Below are positions 1 to 12,640 of a DNA stretch of 64,000 nucleotides, in pieces. The first letter of the stretch is position 1. The number at the start of each line of letters is the position of its first letter. The stretch comes from Ochotona curzoniae (taxonomy: Eukaryota; Chordata; Mammalia; Lagomorpha; Ochotonidae). The notes beneath the pieces are model-generated. The model searched no databases and had not been told where the DNA came from. It saw only the letters and a program-made list of their open reading frames with translations. Location of the stretch: assembly GCF_017591425.1 (NCBI RefSeq), contig NW_024465746.1, positions 1,550,001 through 1,614,000 of the forward strand. Direction: 5' to 3'. The translations under genes and the position numbers were made by a program.

Positions 1-119
1 CCATTGCAGTCACTTGGGGAGTGAATCATCGGACGGAAGATTTTCCTCTCTGTCTATGCTCCTCTCTGTATATCTGACTTTCCAATAAAAATTTTAAAAA
101 TGAATCTTTAAAAAAAAAT
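1..119 (+). mobile_element. C-SINE, 3' part (cut by window start)
   Basis: It begins inside the SINE body (CACTTGGGGAGTGAATCATC), followed by the pyrimidine tract, 'CTGACTTTCCAATAAAA' and an A-rich tail. It lies in VAPA intron 1. Confidence 0.85.
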
Positions 120-1374
120 AAGCAGATTCAAGAAGAAAGACCTTAGAAGAAAACATCTGGTCCTCTTCTATGAGTCACATCAATTTTTTTAAATGAATCT
201 GATGGATTCATTCTAAACCTACTCCTGAAACACAAACATTCACAAAATTCTGCAATGAATTTTGTGGGAAGAACAGGTGATATATATGAAGATTGAATTA
301 GAAGAAGAAACTACACCATGGTCACCCACTCACTTTCTCAAAGCTGGTGGGTACAAGACCTCAAGGAATCCCTTGTACAGATCCTGAGTAAAAAGAAATT
401 ACATAACCTTCCAAAAGTACGAAAGCATACACTGAGATGGCAACGCGCCCTTACAGGGCATTTTTTGTTTGCCAAATGACTGGCCCTGGGGTGGGGCGGT
501 AGACTGCGGGATGCAGGCACACTGCAGATTTATACAGTATTATGTCCCTAGTCAACTCAATTTTCAAATACGCATCTGTCTTTTCCAGGAATACATCTAT
601 GGTATAAAACATGAAACTTTTCTTTCCTCCACAACTTTAACAGGTTAAGTTCACCAATACAGAAAACTATTCTACCAACAGCCAAGTCACCCACGACGCA
701 TGAACTCACCAATACATTTTACATTTATCTGTTAGCCAGCATTTACGTGGAAATTTGTAGATGTCACATTGACTTGATTCTAACTATATGTATCAACATT
801 TTCATGTTGCCCTTTTATTAAAATGTTTAAAATTATGTAACTCACATGTGGCTGGCTACCCATGGGGCGCGGCCCCAGCCCCACACTCCTGGGGGATCTA
901 GGTGGTACAAGCTTGTGGAAGGCCTTGGGAGATGTTGCAGGGGGCAGAGGAGGAGGGAGTGGGGAGACCTGGGGCCTCCGGGCTAGGCAGGACAAGCCTG
1001 GGATGTGCCCAGGTGCAGGGTCCACAGCTTGATCAGGGCAGAGGGTAAGCAGGTGCGTGGCAGGGAAAACCACCGAGGGAACACACTGCAGCGAGGAATG
1101 ACTTCGCAGGACTTCCGTCAATAAGGCCACTGTGCTTGCAGCCAAGTGTTGACAGCAAATACCTGGGCAAATGGAGACTCGGGGTGCACTGTGTCAGCAC
1201 TCTGACCCTGAAAGGATTTCCTCATCCCTGGATCAGGGAGCCTGACAGCATGAAATCGCTCAAGCGGAACCCTCAGAGCCCCCACATCGGGACTTGGGGC
1301 TGGCATCGGGGCCGTTCCCCATCCCTGGGTACTTAGACAGTGGAGAGGCTGGGTGCAGCTTCCCCCCTAATTTC

Positions 1375-1510
1375 CCCCTTTCTGCCAGATACAACAGGAG
1401 GAAGGGGGGAAGATCTGGAAACAATGGTCTCACTCACTTTCCCCTAGTCCTTGACCCTCCCCATCCTGGTCAACTATGTAAACATCACCAACATAAATCT
1501 TTTTAAAAAG
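1375..1510 (+). mobile_element. L1-like 3' UTR remnant
   Basis: 'GGAAACAATGGTCTCACTCAC', 'CCCCTAGTCCTTGACCCTCC' and GGTCAACTATGTAAACATC then A-rich sequence is similar to 51785-51900. Its end also matches the 3' end of the two monomer-bearing retroposons (TCAACTATGTAAACA). I read it as a lagomorph L1 3' end, without full certainty. Confidence 0.4.
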
Positions 1511-3137
1511 TCTGTAATTCAGGTAATTATTTCTCTTAAATTCAAATTTATTCATTATATACAGATAAAGTAATCAGTGTGGTCATGCCTAAATAATGCT
1601 GAAATTAATTTATTCACAAAATCACTTCTATTTTATTTCTCTATGTAATGGCTAGGGTAAAAATTTCTATGTGTTGGCAATAAATGTATATGAGAATTTC
1701 ATTCTGGGATAGTAAAGGCGTGTTACAAAGTACAGCATAATGAGGTAGACAGTTTAACACAGTTAAGAACTGCTTCAATAACTCAATAGTCAAAACTTAA
1801 ACTGTGTCAGTCCCCCAGCTCCAGAGGATCCAGGGCGATGGGGGGCTCACCAGCCTTCGGAAGGGCAGAGAAGAGGAGCCTGTCCATTCCAGCTCCAACT
1901 CAAACCCAAACCTGGAGCCAGTTCTCGATGCGGTCAGTGAAGTGATAACATGGTTGATTAAATAAACATCTCCCAACTCTCTTTGCGTTCCTGGGTGGGG
2001 ACTCCGAGCAAAGCCTCCAGGCAGGCGGAGCCCCTGGCAGTGCATGCCCCCCAAGTCAGGTCCTCCCTGGACCACCGGACCTGGTGTCCCACACCCAGCC
2101 TCCTCACTCCCTTGTTGGGAAGAACTGCACTGTGCATGCACTGCAGTTTAGTCTTAACCACATTCAACCTTCCAGTCCACAAACCCAGCATTCCATTCAG
2201 TATGCGTTTCAATGCTGTTGTTTTCGTGTAAAAAAAAAAAAAAAAAGATTTCTGCAATGCTTAGATGGTTAACCCATTAAGGGAAAAAAAGTGGTTACTA
2301 TAAAGGATCACAGTTAAAAGCTAGTACCTGGAGAAAGGCGCTAAGAAGGCTTTCTGGAAACCTGGCCTGGTTCTACCCCCAACCAGTGCGCACCGCGTCA
2401 GCAGTACTTTGTGGTGATTCTTTGAACTGTTCACATTCTTCTTAATGCAAACAACTTTCATGCAAAATAACACAATTGATGCTTTTTAAAAGCTGGTCCT
2501 TGATTTAATATTAAAAGGCTAAAAAAAAGTGAAAGCCAAGTTTGATAAGTAAATGAACACTCAAAGTAATCCATCCAGGAAACAGCTAGTGACATTTGCA
2601 GACTTTCTAAAACTCAATCCCACAAAACGAGGGCAGCCTTGGCAGCTGCCTCATGCAGACACCCTGCGGTCCAACATGTAACAAGCATCTAAACTGCACA
2701 CAAAACAATTTGAATATTTACTAAGAGATGAGCACGCAAATGAATTCAACGTCAGAAGATAATGCATTCTAATCTATATAAATTAACAAAAACGGATCCA
2801 AACTGAGCGTGAAAAAACTAACATTCATATTACGAGAGCAGAAACACACAGCACCTTCTGACTGTGAAAAATAGGGAAGCATTCCAGGCTACTTTGATTT
2901 TCTGTTGGCCTAATTAAACATTATTTTGAAGATTAATTCAGTACAAAAGTATTAACTCCAAGTAAAGAGGATATCTGTTTTTTCCTTAGCTTACTTGGTA
3001 AACAGACACAAAATAAAATGCCCACTACTGAAACAACTCCATGTACCACACACATGAAGAAATTCAACAAGCTTAAAGAAAACATCCCCTAATAAAAAAA
3101 CATACTAGTTCCTCATCTCAAGCTGTTTTATATATAT

Positions 3138-3486
3138 TTTTAAAAGATTGATTTATTTGTATTGGAAAGTCAGATTTACAGGGAAGGAGAGAAAGATCTT
3201 CCATCTGTTGGTTCACTCCCCAAGTAGCCTGATCAGTCAGAGCTGAGCCGATCTGAAGCCAGGAGCCAGGAGCCAGGAGCCAGGAGCCAGGAGCCAGGAG
3301 CTGCTTTTGGGTCTCGTGTACGAACTACAAGGTTCCAAGACTTTGGGCTATCTTCAACTGGTTTCCCAGGCCACAAGCAGAGAGCTGGATAGGAAGTGGA
3401 GCAGCTGGGATACGAACCAGTGGCCATATGGGATCCCAGTGAGTGCAAGGCGAGGACTTTAGCTGCTAGGCTACCGCGCCAGGCCC
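3138..3486 (-). mobile_element. C-SINE with internal heptamer expansion
   Basis: A full-length reverse copy, from 'AGATTGATTTATTTG' to 'CTACCGCGCCAGGCCC'. The usual single GCCAGGA of the body has become about six tandem heptamers at 3258-3299. Confidence 0.9.
3258..3299 (-). repeat. (GCCAGGA)n heptamer array, about 6 units
   Basis: Six perfect GCCAGGA units lie inside the C-SINE body at the site where other copies have one or two. It is a new minisatellite born within a retroposon. Confidence 0.9.
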
Positions 3487-4329
3487 TTCTTATTTTCTAT
3501 ATAAGTATCACTATTTATAGTATCACACATAAAGCATGAAAATTACCCAAAATACAAGTAATGCAGGCTGTACTTCTGGGAAAAAAAAAAAAAAAAAAAC
3601 CTCCAGATACAAAAACCCTTTAGCAGTCACAATACTACCTGCACTGACTGAGTATCCTGGGCTAACTCCAGCTCAGTCATTAAATCAACCAAGCCAAGTT
3701 CAATACACACGTGGCCTCTTAGCAAAAAAGGCAGGATAGTGGGTTTGGAAAACGTGCAACTTGAAACGTCAAAAATGTGTATTAGGCAGTGCACTGAGAT
3801 GGCTTCAGCTGGGACCAGCCTCTTAGGCTTAAACATAGTTCCCCAACATGAAATGTGTTTCATATTCAACTTGTCTACTAAAATTTTAAGCATTCAGAAC
3901 TGTGCTTTACTTTTAAATAGCAGAACTTGTACAATATTCAAATTGTACAATGTTGAAGGGAGACCTATTAAGCCAAGAGCTTTAAAAAGGAATCACACTG
4001 TTTTTTAAAAGTTGCCATTCGTCCATATTTTCATACAAATTATTGATCGTTTTCTTGGAATGCCAGAGACCCTGAATCAACTGGGGGTGGGAGAGAGAGG
4101 GACTGGGTGTGTGTGTGTTGGCTTTTCCTCAATTTTACTACTAAAGAACTTCACACAGAAGTTGAGACAGTCAACGACCAATTAATTATATACCCTCATC
4201 ACTCTGAGCCTCCAAGGAACATTTTACCATGTTTAAAACCCTTTGACCACTCATTCACTTAATTTTTTATGTTTTTCAAAAGTAAGCTGAAGACATCTAT
4301 ATTCACCTCTAAATGTGTCAGGATTTTTA

Positions 4330-4362
4330 TTATTATTTTGATGATGATGATGTTGTTGTTGT
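4330..4362 (+). repeat. (GAT)n(GTT)n trinucleotide tract
   Basis: 'GATGATGATGATG' followed by 'TTGTTGTTGTTTG' in VAPA intron 1. Confidence 0.85.
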
Positions 4363-5569
4363 TTGTGTTCAGTATATCTTTACCAAATGGCAAATTAAAT
4401 TCTAGCAGTAGTGTATAATACAGAAGATCGGAAACAGCAAAGCCCTCTCGGGTACAATTCAGGAATGCCACCAACGCTGTGACAGGCAGGCAGGCCCATG
4501 GAGACGGTCCCTCAGTCTCCGCCATCTGCGTGTCTGGGGCAAGCACGGGCACTAGCAGCCTTCAGACAAGCTCTCCAAGGAGCAGCCTTAAGACAATCTC
4601 TCCCTCCTGGGGACAGATGTGCTGTGCTTAGCAGCCTACACAACAAAGCACAAAGGTCAGCTAAAGTATGAAAGATTCATGTGCTCTAATCTCAGCTTTT
4701 CCCAGCTGTGATGCAAATCCACTAATGTGGGTGGCCCCCACCTGTGAGCCCAGGTTACCCTTTGCAGCAGCAGAGAACAGGTAAAACCAGCACACCCAAA
4801 GGCTCGGCACGATGTGCAGGCTCATGACCAAGTCCCTGCTGCTTCTAACTCAACACCCCGGGTGTTCAAACAACAGCTGTAAACTGCAGCAGGCCAAAGC
4901 CTGAATCCCTTTACAGTTTCTGACAAGGTCTTCCAAAGTCCTTGGCTCTGAGGCAGGTTGGAGAGTTTGGTGATGGGCTTCGGGGTAACTAACGGCAGTA
5001 AGCACAATGAAACCGTAAGGACTCTGAGGAGACAGCCGGCTGACCACACAGTTCACCCACCCACACCATTGCCTTATTCGTATGTGTGTCTGATCTACAC
5101 CTCCCAACTAGAAGCTCCTTGAGAAGAAACTTGGAATGCACTCAGTAACAGAAGGTGAGGCTCACCGGTCGGTTCCCGCAACCTTTTCAATCAATGAACA
5201 CAGGAAGTACTAGAAACATGCATGTTTCCTTGCTAAGTCTTCACACATCGTTGGTTCAAATCATCACATTCTTTAACTTTCCTCCTACCTATTCAGAAGC
5301 TAAAACCCTAACGAGAACTACTGTATACGCTACTCAAATATGTAAACAGCTACTTCAGTGTTTCCACACCTTTTGGTACACTAAGCTGTAGCACCAGTTA
5401 AACAGTTTCCCAATTACATAAGGATTATATTGCTAAATATGTATGCAATCAACCTGAAACATCCTGAATGGTATATGGAATGCCTACTGAGATTTCCACG
5501 GTGATGGCAGAAATGGCAGCAGTAACATACAAAAGAACTTAAAACACCTAGAATTTACTGGGCAATCAT

Positions 5570-5790
5570 CATTTTTCAGTAACTGCACAAGGTATGTCAC
5601 TTAACCCTCAAAATAAACACATAAAAATTACCTCCCATTTCAGAGATGTTTCAAGTAAGATTTGTAGACATGAATACCTCCCAGCCCCAGGTCACACTCA
5701 CACAGCCATAGAGTCACACAAGCAGGAAACCAAGCCAGGCCGGACTCCAGGCTCGGAACCACGTGTTACACAGCTGGACTTGATATAATC
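5570..5790 (-). repeat. MIR SINE fragment
   Basis: 'CACTTAACCCTCA', 'CCTCCCATTTCAGAGATG', 'GGTCACACTCACACAGCCATAG' and 'GGACTCCAGGCTCGGAACC' is the MIR consensus in reverse orientation. It is ancient. Confidence 0.6.
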
Positions 5791-6689
5791 ACAAGGAGAC
5801 TTCTTAGCATTAAGGCACAGAGTCAATTCGTAATATGTGAACAAGATTTATCAGTGGGTATCAACCATTCCTTGGCACACAGGTCAACAGTATTTCTTGA
5901 ACCTGAAATGCCAATACTTGAAAAATACTTCAAATATTTTATAATCAAGAAAGCATCTCATTACTAATTTTTAAAAAGAAGGTAGCTTAATTTATTTTCC
6001 TATATGTTTTTTCAAACACCCTGAAATGTCAGACTTGAAATAAGCTTACACAAAGACCAGGCCTCTGTTTTGTTTGCTGCTATTACCTCAGGAACTAGAA
6101 TGGTTGGCACAGCAGGTACTGGATAAATATTACCGTACAAATATTAGGAAACATTTCCCCAATCCACTCAATACAGCAGTGTGTTGTCACATAAAAAAAA
6201 AAAAAAAAGAGTTTTCCCACACTAAGCCCAAAGTTACAGTTACAATAAATCCCCAGGACAGCCAGGGACCCTAGCTTCCTGCCGCCTTCACCCAGCACAG
6301 CGCTGTGCTGAGCGCCTGGCCAGAGCCTTATCTACCAGCTTCACACACCAAAGCACCTCTGTCACAAGCAACAAGACAGTGAGGCACAACACAGCAGACA
6401 CAGTTCCCAACTCCTGCTGGATTCCTGAACTCCTGTGGGCCCCAGCACAGTGTCCCTGGGCCCAGCATCAGGCCTCACCATTGTGGGTACACAAGCAGTG
6501 ACTCAACAGGTGGGGACAAGCTGGCCTGCTCTGGGCCCTTCAGACCAAACTGAAGACAGCTCTCTCTTCATCCCTTCAATGCCTTTCAGGAAAAGCAGAG
6601 GGGCTTGCTTTTGCGACTCCTGTTGACTCTGACTTTTCTGGAAACATAAAATGCAGTTGCTGAACTAACAGCCTCAGACCTAAAATCAT

Positions 6690-6790
6690 TAACTAAGAGA
6701 CCTTGGCCAACTCCCTTAACTTCAAGCCCAATCTAACACCTCCTTCATGAAAATTGGGAAGAAAATGATCTCGGCTCCTCTCTAAATTGT
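6690..6790 (+). repeat. MIR SINE fragment
   Basis: 'GAGACCTTGGCCAACTCCC', 'TTAACTTCAAGCC' and 'ATGAAAATTGGGAAGAAAATG' match the core of MIR in forward orientation. Confidence 0.55.
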
Positions 6791-7168
6791 TGTAACTTTA
6801 TCATCAACTTAATACCTAACTGAGAGAATGCGCTCTGTCCTGATAAAGATGGAGGAGTCCATGAGCTCTGGCAGCAGACTGGTCTTTCCAAATTTCTTTC
6901 CCATCCGCCCAATCCCCACTTTTCATAAGGCTTCTATGAGTTCAGTTCTACATTATTCTGTAGCGTATTGGCCTTTAGTGTAGCCTCTGAAGCCAGCTGG
7001 GAGAAAGAAACTATAGTGTCACTATTTTGACACTGAATATTGACAATAAGTGTTATTTCTGAAATAAAGAATCAGTCCCTGCTGAGGGCAAGGGGGCATT
7101 TTCTACTTCTACAAGGCAACTGGATGCATCGACTGCTCAATCCGACCTAGCAATTCAGCTTCTGTAAC

Positions 7169-7386
7169 TTTTTTTTAAAGACAGATTTATGTATCTGGAA
7201 AGCAGAGTGACAGAGAAGACAGAGATGAATCATCTGCAGATCCAAACAACAGCAGGCCTACAGCCTCCCACGCGTGGCAGGGACCACACAGCTAACCATC
7301 ACATGCTGCTTCAAAAGCACATGAGTCTGAAGCTGGATCAGAAGTAGAGCAGCCGGCACTGTGATACAGCTTCATTTAGCAGCCAT
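7169..7386 (-). mobile_element. Old C-SINE relic
   Basis: 'AAAGACAGATTTATGTATCTGG', 'GAATCATCTGCAGATCC' and 'AGCTGGATCAGAAGTAGAGC' show a diverged reverse copy. Confidence 0.6.
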
Positions 7387-8230
7387 CCCTGATGACACAG
7401 TCTTGAAAAACAAAAGGGGGGTGGGGGAGAAGAGAGCCATCCGTGGTCACCTAGCCCCTTGCAGCACCACAGTTGAGCAGGGTCCCCCACTCAACAGAGC
7501 TGGGGCAGGCGGCAGCCAGAGGAGCACCAGAACCACAAGAATAGGCCGTGCGCAGGCCAGGTACCACACCTGGGCAGCTGTGGATGTCCTGCACCGAGCA
7601 CCCTGGACCAGCAGGAGCCCCACTCTCACAGAACGTCCCGTGGATATGTGGTCTGACCTGGAGCACCAACCCCACTGCTGGCTCCAGAAAGGATGAAGAG
7701 CATTCCCAGATCCACAAGGACAACTGGCTGCCCTAATCCAAGAGGCAACCCTCAAGCACCGCTCGGAAAGGTGGAATGGAAAGCAAGTGATACAACACTT
7801 GAGGCCAGCCTGCCCAGGAAGCATCAAGGCCACTCTGAGGCAGAAGTGGACAGCACACAGAGACCCACGGAGAGCCAGCTGAACAGAACATCAGCTCTAA
7901 CGTAACCCCCAGGACAGCGTCCCGCCCCCAGGCCCCTGGACCATCTGTTCCTGCCACGAATGCAGTCTGACCATAAGGAGTGAAGTGCCCCTTCTACATC
8001 CCACCCCAGGAGACTCATCCCTCCCCTTTCCCTCCATGACCCTCTCCACTCCTAGAGGTCCACATGTACCTGGACCCCTCACCTCTAGAGGGGTAATTAA
8101 AAATTTATTGATTAAAATCAAATTTTTCAAAGAGGGAAAACAAAGTCTACACAGAGTGAAGCATTCCGATTTATAGCATTTTGATGTAAATTACAATTTT
8201 ATACTCGGCAATCTTGTCAAAACTTACACA

Positions 8231-8556
8231 TTTTTTTTTAAGATTTATTTATTTTATTGGAAAGTCAGATTTACAGAGAAGAGAGGTAGAGAGAAAGATC
8301 TTCTGCCCACTGGTTCATTCCCCTTCTGACCACAAGAGCCACAGCTGAGCAGATCCGAAGCCAGGAGCCCAGAGCCTCTTCTGGGTCTCCCACACACGTG
8401 CAGGGTTGCAAGGCCTTGGGCTGTCTCCACTGCTTTCCCAGGTTACAAGCAGGGAGCTGGATGGGAAGTGGAGCAGCCAGGACATGAACTGGCGCCCATA
8501 TGAGATCCTGGTGGATTCAAGGCAAGAATTTAGTCACTAGGCTACTGCGCAAAGCC
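8231..8556 (-). mobile_element. C-SINE
   Basis: A full-length reverse copy, from 'AAGATTTATTTATTTTATTGG' to 'GGCTACTGCGCAAAGCC', with the body landmark GGTTACAAGCAGGGAGCTGG. Confidence 0.85.
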
Positions 8557-8986
8557 ATTTATACATTTTAGATTTTGAAAAAAGAACAATGCATTCAAAT
8601 TTGATCAATAAACGTGACCTCTACTTAATTTAACATATTTATCAAAATAAAGAGGTAGTCCATATTTAATACTTAACTTTCAGAATCTGGATACCTAGGC
8701 CACAAAGAAATGGAATGGATGGTTTCAAAGAATTTGAAACTTTTTTCCACTCATATAGTTAAGAATAAAACATAACAAGAAAATGAGCATAGATATCTTA
8801 AAACATTACAAGACATAAATGCTGTGTTAGCAAACCTATCGTGAGATATCAGCTCAGTGTGGTATTAACAATAATTTTTATTTGCTTTACACATTACACT
8901 TAGCTGAATTTCAATATTGTGCAGATTTTACAGTCATTAGGGACTTTTACACCTATATACATATAAATCTAATTTAGTAATAAAAC

Positions 8987-9300
8987 AGGGCCTGGCGCTG
9001 TGGCCTAGCAGCTAAAGTCCTCGCCTTGAATGCCCGGGATCCCATATGGGCACCGGTTCTAATCCCAGCAGCTCCACTTCCCATCCAGCTCCCTGCTTGT
9101 GGCCTGGGAAAGCAGTCGAGGACAGCCCAAAGCTTTGGGACTCTGCACCTGTGTGGGAGACCTGGAGGAAGTTCCTGGCTCCTGGCTCTAGATCGGCACA
9201 GCACCGGCCGTTGCGCTCACTTGGGGAGTGAATCATCGGACAGAAGATCTTCCTCTCTGTATATCTGACTTTCTAATAAATAAATAAATATTTTTTAAAA
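8987..9300 (+). mobile_element. Young C-SINE with perfect target-site duplication
   Basis: A complete forward copy from 'GGGCCTGGCGCTGTGGCCTAG' to a (TAAA)n tail. It is flanked by identical 11-bp repeats AGTAATAAAAC at 8976-8986 and 9301-9311. The B-box-like GGTTCTAATCC and the body are close to the window consensus, so insertion is probably recent. Confidence 0.92.
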
Positions 9301-10880
9301 AGTAATAAAACTATTCATTTGTAAATAGCCTTCCGTCCCAACAGGGAGCACCCTGTGAGGCCTTCCGTGCATGGATAGTGTGACAGTCACTTCATGTTCA
9401 TCTCATCTATACACCGTGCGTAGTTTTATGTATATATTCAAATGTATACATGTGTACACATGTATGAAACACAAGAAGCTACAAAATAAACAGCTATCAA
9501 CAGGGAGGTCCAAAAGAAATTTATCAAATTATTTTACAAACTGATAATATTAAGGCCCTCTCAGATTAACAACTGGTTTTAATTAACATCTTTTTCAGGA
9601 TAATTCCTATACTGTAATTATAAGGTTGACAGATAACTCAACTTCTCATTGCTTTAAATCTACACTCTGAAAACAGTTATCAACTATTCATGGTGACTAC
9701 AGCTGTACAGAAAACCCCAAATGCTAATCAGAAACAGTAAGACAAGCCACACTGTAACAATAAAGACTATGCCATCAAAAAGTCTATGGATGTTTTTAAT
9801 AAAAATTTATATTTTTAGAAAATGAAATTTGTGTTAACAAAGCCATAGAGTTAAGCATGTTTTCAAAAATTATGAGTCAAATCATAATCTGAGGTCAAAT
9901 CTTAAGCAACAGATTTTTCTCATTATCAAGAAAACAATCGTTATAAGAGAAGTCGTACTGCACAGGAAATGCAGCACGAGTGGCCTTATTAGAGGAAGCT
10001 GCATCCAAGGGTGAAGTTTAATTCCTACGCTGAAAAATCCCTGTCCCTACATTTTTTTCTGACTTTTCCCTCTCAACTGGCTGCTTCTGCTTGCACTGGC
10101 CTATACTAACCACCATCTCATCTCCAAGCCGACACAACTTTAACGGCAAGGCATCAGAAGCTGGCCCATCACCAGCACACACTGGCCGTCTTTAGGGCTG
10201 GGATATGGAACACAGTCTCTTCTACGAGGCCATCAATACCGCACACAGAAGAACTGCACTTCTAAAGTTCATGGAAAACGCACTTAAGCGGTAAGTTTAT
10301 CCTAGTTCAAGAATGTGAAGTCCACACACATGGGCACCACTTCCCTTCAGTGTCTGGACAGCCAGTGACACCAGATCCCCCGTGTTAAGTGGAGCAGGAT
10401 GCAAGCAGTCTAGCCACGCCCTACTGTACACGTGAAACCATCTCCAAGCGACTTCCACTGCCTCCTGCGCTAACACACACGCACACCGTGTTACCCTGTT
10501 CTGTTCAGGGGACACATCTGTACCCAGAGAAAAAGAGCATCTACTACATCTTTGTAGTAAACTAGAGTTTATTCTTAATTTTTAAAAAATCTTAAGACTG
10601 GACTTCATAATTACGGAAAGCATGTTCAGTTTTATCATTCTGTGACACAGTCACTCTCTAACAACGCAGGCCAGGGGCCGCTGAACCAATCAAAACTACC
10701 CGGGGCTTCCACCCTACTGAAGGACAAAGGCGAATCAACTGCTGCTTTTCCGAAGGGATACCTGACACCTACAAGAACCCTGTAAAAAGCACACCTATGT
10801 GCAATTAAGATTTACTTTGTTACGTATTATAAGAGACTCTTCCAACACTAAGTTCCCTCATTTATTCAGAAGTCTTTCTG

Positions 10881-11088
10881 TGGGATGGCGTAACAGCGCA
10901 GCACGTGAGGCGGCCTCCTGCCATGCCAGCACCCCACACGGCACTGGCTCGTGTCCCACTGCTCCACTGCCGACCACATCCCTGCTAACAGCCTGGGAAA
11001 ACAAACATGGCCCAAATCTCTGGGTCCCTGCCACCTACAAAGGGGACCTGGGCGCATCCCCCAGCTGGGGCAGGTCTAGCTCTGGCCA
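10881..11088 (+). mobile_element. Old C-SINE relic
   Basis: 'GGATGGCGTAACAGCGCAGC', 'CCACTGCTCCACTGCCGACC' and 'GCCTGGGAAAACAAACATGGCCC' follow the SINE order with many changes. The 3' end is missing. Confidence 0.55.
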
Positions 11089-12189
11089 GCCCTACTCTCT
11101 CTTCCCCTTTGCCAACTCTTTCAAAATTAACCCATCAGTCTTTGAAAAAGCAGCTTCGTAATGGGAACAAAATGAAAATGTGCCTGCCACAGTAAGTTGC
11201 GCGGGTGTTATTCAAGTTTTACTGAGGCAAGAGAAAGTTTTGGAAGCAATATGAGGATCACGTAAATTATTCTGAAACAATCTCAGGGTGCTGTCAGCCC
11301 CAGGTTGGACAGTTGTCCTCACGTAAGGCTGTGGTCCGCCCAATCTTCCGAGGTGGCTCGCATGGTCATTATACACAGGACATCCCCTCCTTCACGACTT
11401 CAGGGTTTTTTGGGGTGTGGGGGCAGTTAAGTTTTGACAAAAGCGAGTCCCTCTCGATTGTGACAACTCCGACAAATGCTTATAAGCATTAGACGGTTCC
11501 TATTACCTTCACACAGCCATGCCTTTCATTACCACAGAGATTCAGACTGTGATTAATAGCAAAGAGTAAAGAGTAACGCAAAAGGGACATATAAAAACCT
11601 CCCAAAGGAATCATGTTTGATAACTGAATGTTTCTCTCATGATAAAAAGCACTACATATTCATAATATAATCTTGAATAACACAGAACAGTAAGAAATGT
11701 AGAAACAGATACTAACCCTAAGGTGAGTCAGACTGTGCTAACACTGTTTTCTTTGCACCCTTTTCCTCCGTGTGTGGCCGTACTGGGCTCACGTTCAAGG
11801 TAAGGCTGTCAGCGCCAGTCAACAGAGCGGAACGAGACATCACCTGCACCCGGTGTGACACAACACCATCAAGCAGCCCACAAAACACAGAAGCCTAAAT
11901 CCAATCGAGCCCCTGTCACTGAGCCAGACAGCACCATGACAGAGATCCTAAATACAACTAGACAGTTACCAGGGGACTAACGGGCAGACGACATGTACAG
12001 TGGGCCAGGCTAACCAGAGGGAGGGGACAGTTCAGCAGCCCTTTACATGGCTGGCATCTCTGCACTGAACCCTTTGCAATGGGAAAGTGGGTGATTTCTT
12101 GAGTTGTCAGACTTCAGATATTTTTGAGATCTTCGGCAATTCAGGGCAAAAGCAAAATGCCATTTTTCCCTGAAGTGGACAATCGCAGC

Positions 12190-12640
12190 AGCATCCCTCA
12201 TCTTTCATGAGAGGCACATTCCAAGATCACACGTGGATGCCAGAAACCAAGGACACATTAGCAAACCCAAGGCTGTGACACTGAGCCCCACCCCATGCAC
12301 TGCGGCTTCTCTGAGACTCCTGTGCTTTGTTAGCCATCCATGGACCACAAGCATTCAATGGAAAATTCCAGAAAGAATTCCTAAGTTGTAAGTTTTGTGC
12401 TGTCCCTGGCAGCGTGATGCCATCTTGAATTGTCTGGCTCTGTCTGGGTGGACATCCAAAACGAAAAAACATGAATTACAGGAGAAATCATAGTCGTTCA
12501 CTCAGTGACCATTTGGGGCCATCGCTCCATGATGTGACTGTGTCTCGACGGATAAGACACACTCTCACAGGGGGGAAATCCTGTCTGCCAAACGCCACGC
12601 AAAGCATCAAGGACTGGCTTTACAAGGTAGGCAAGAGCTT
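12190..12640. mobile_element. Tigger-type DNA transposon relic
   Basis: 'GGCACATTCCAAGATCACACG', 'GTGGATGCCAGAAACC' and 'AATGGAAAATTCCAGAAAG' followed by 'AAGTTGTAAGTTTTGTGCTG' are characteristic of Tigger/pogo-derived elements (the 'ggatgcctgaaacc' and 'ggaaaattccagaaataa' landmarks). No transposase frame survives. Confidence 0.45.

Noticed and set aside
8987..9075. tRNA gene suggested by A-box and B-box-like sequence in C-SINEs
   Set aside because: The heads are tRNA-derived SINE promoters; no cloverleaf with acceptor stem is formed and each is followed by the SINE body.
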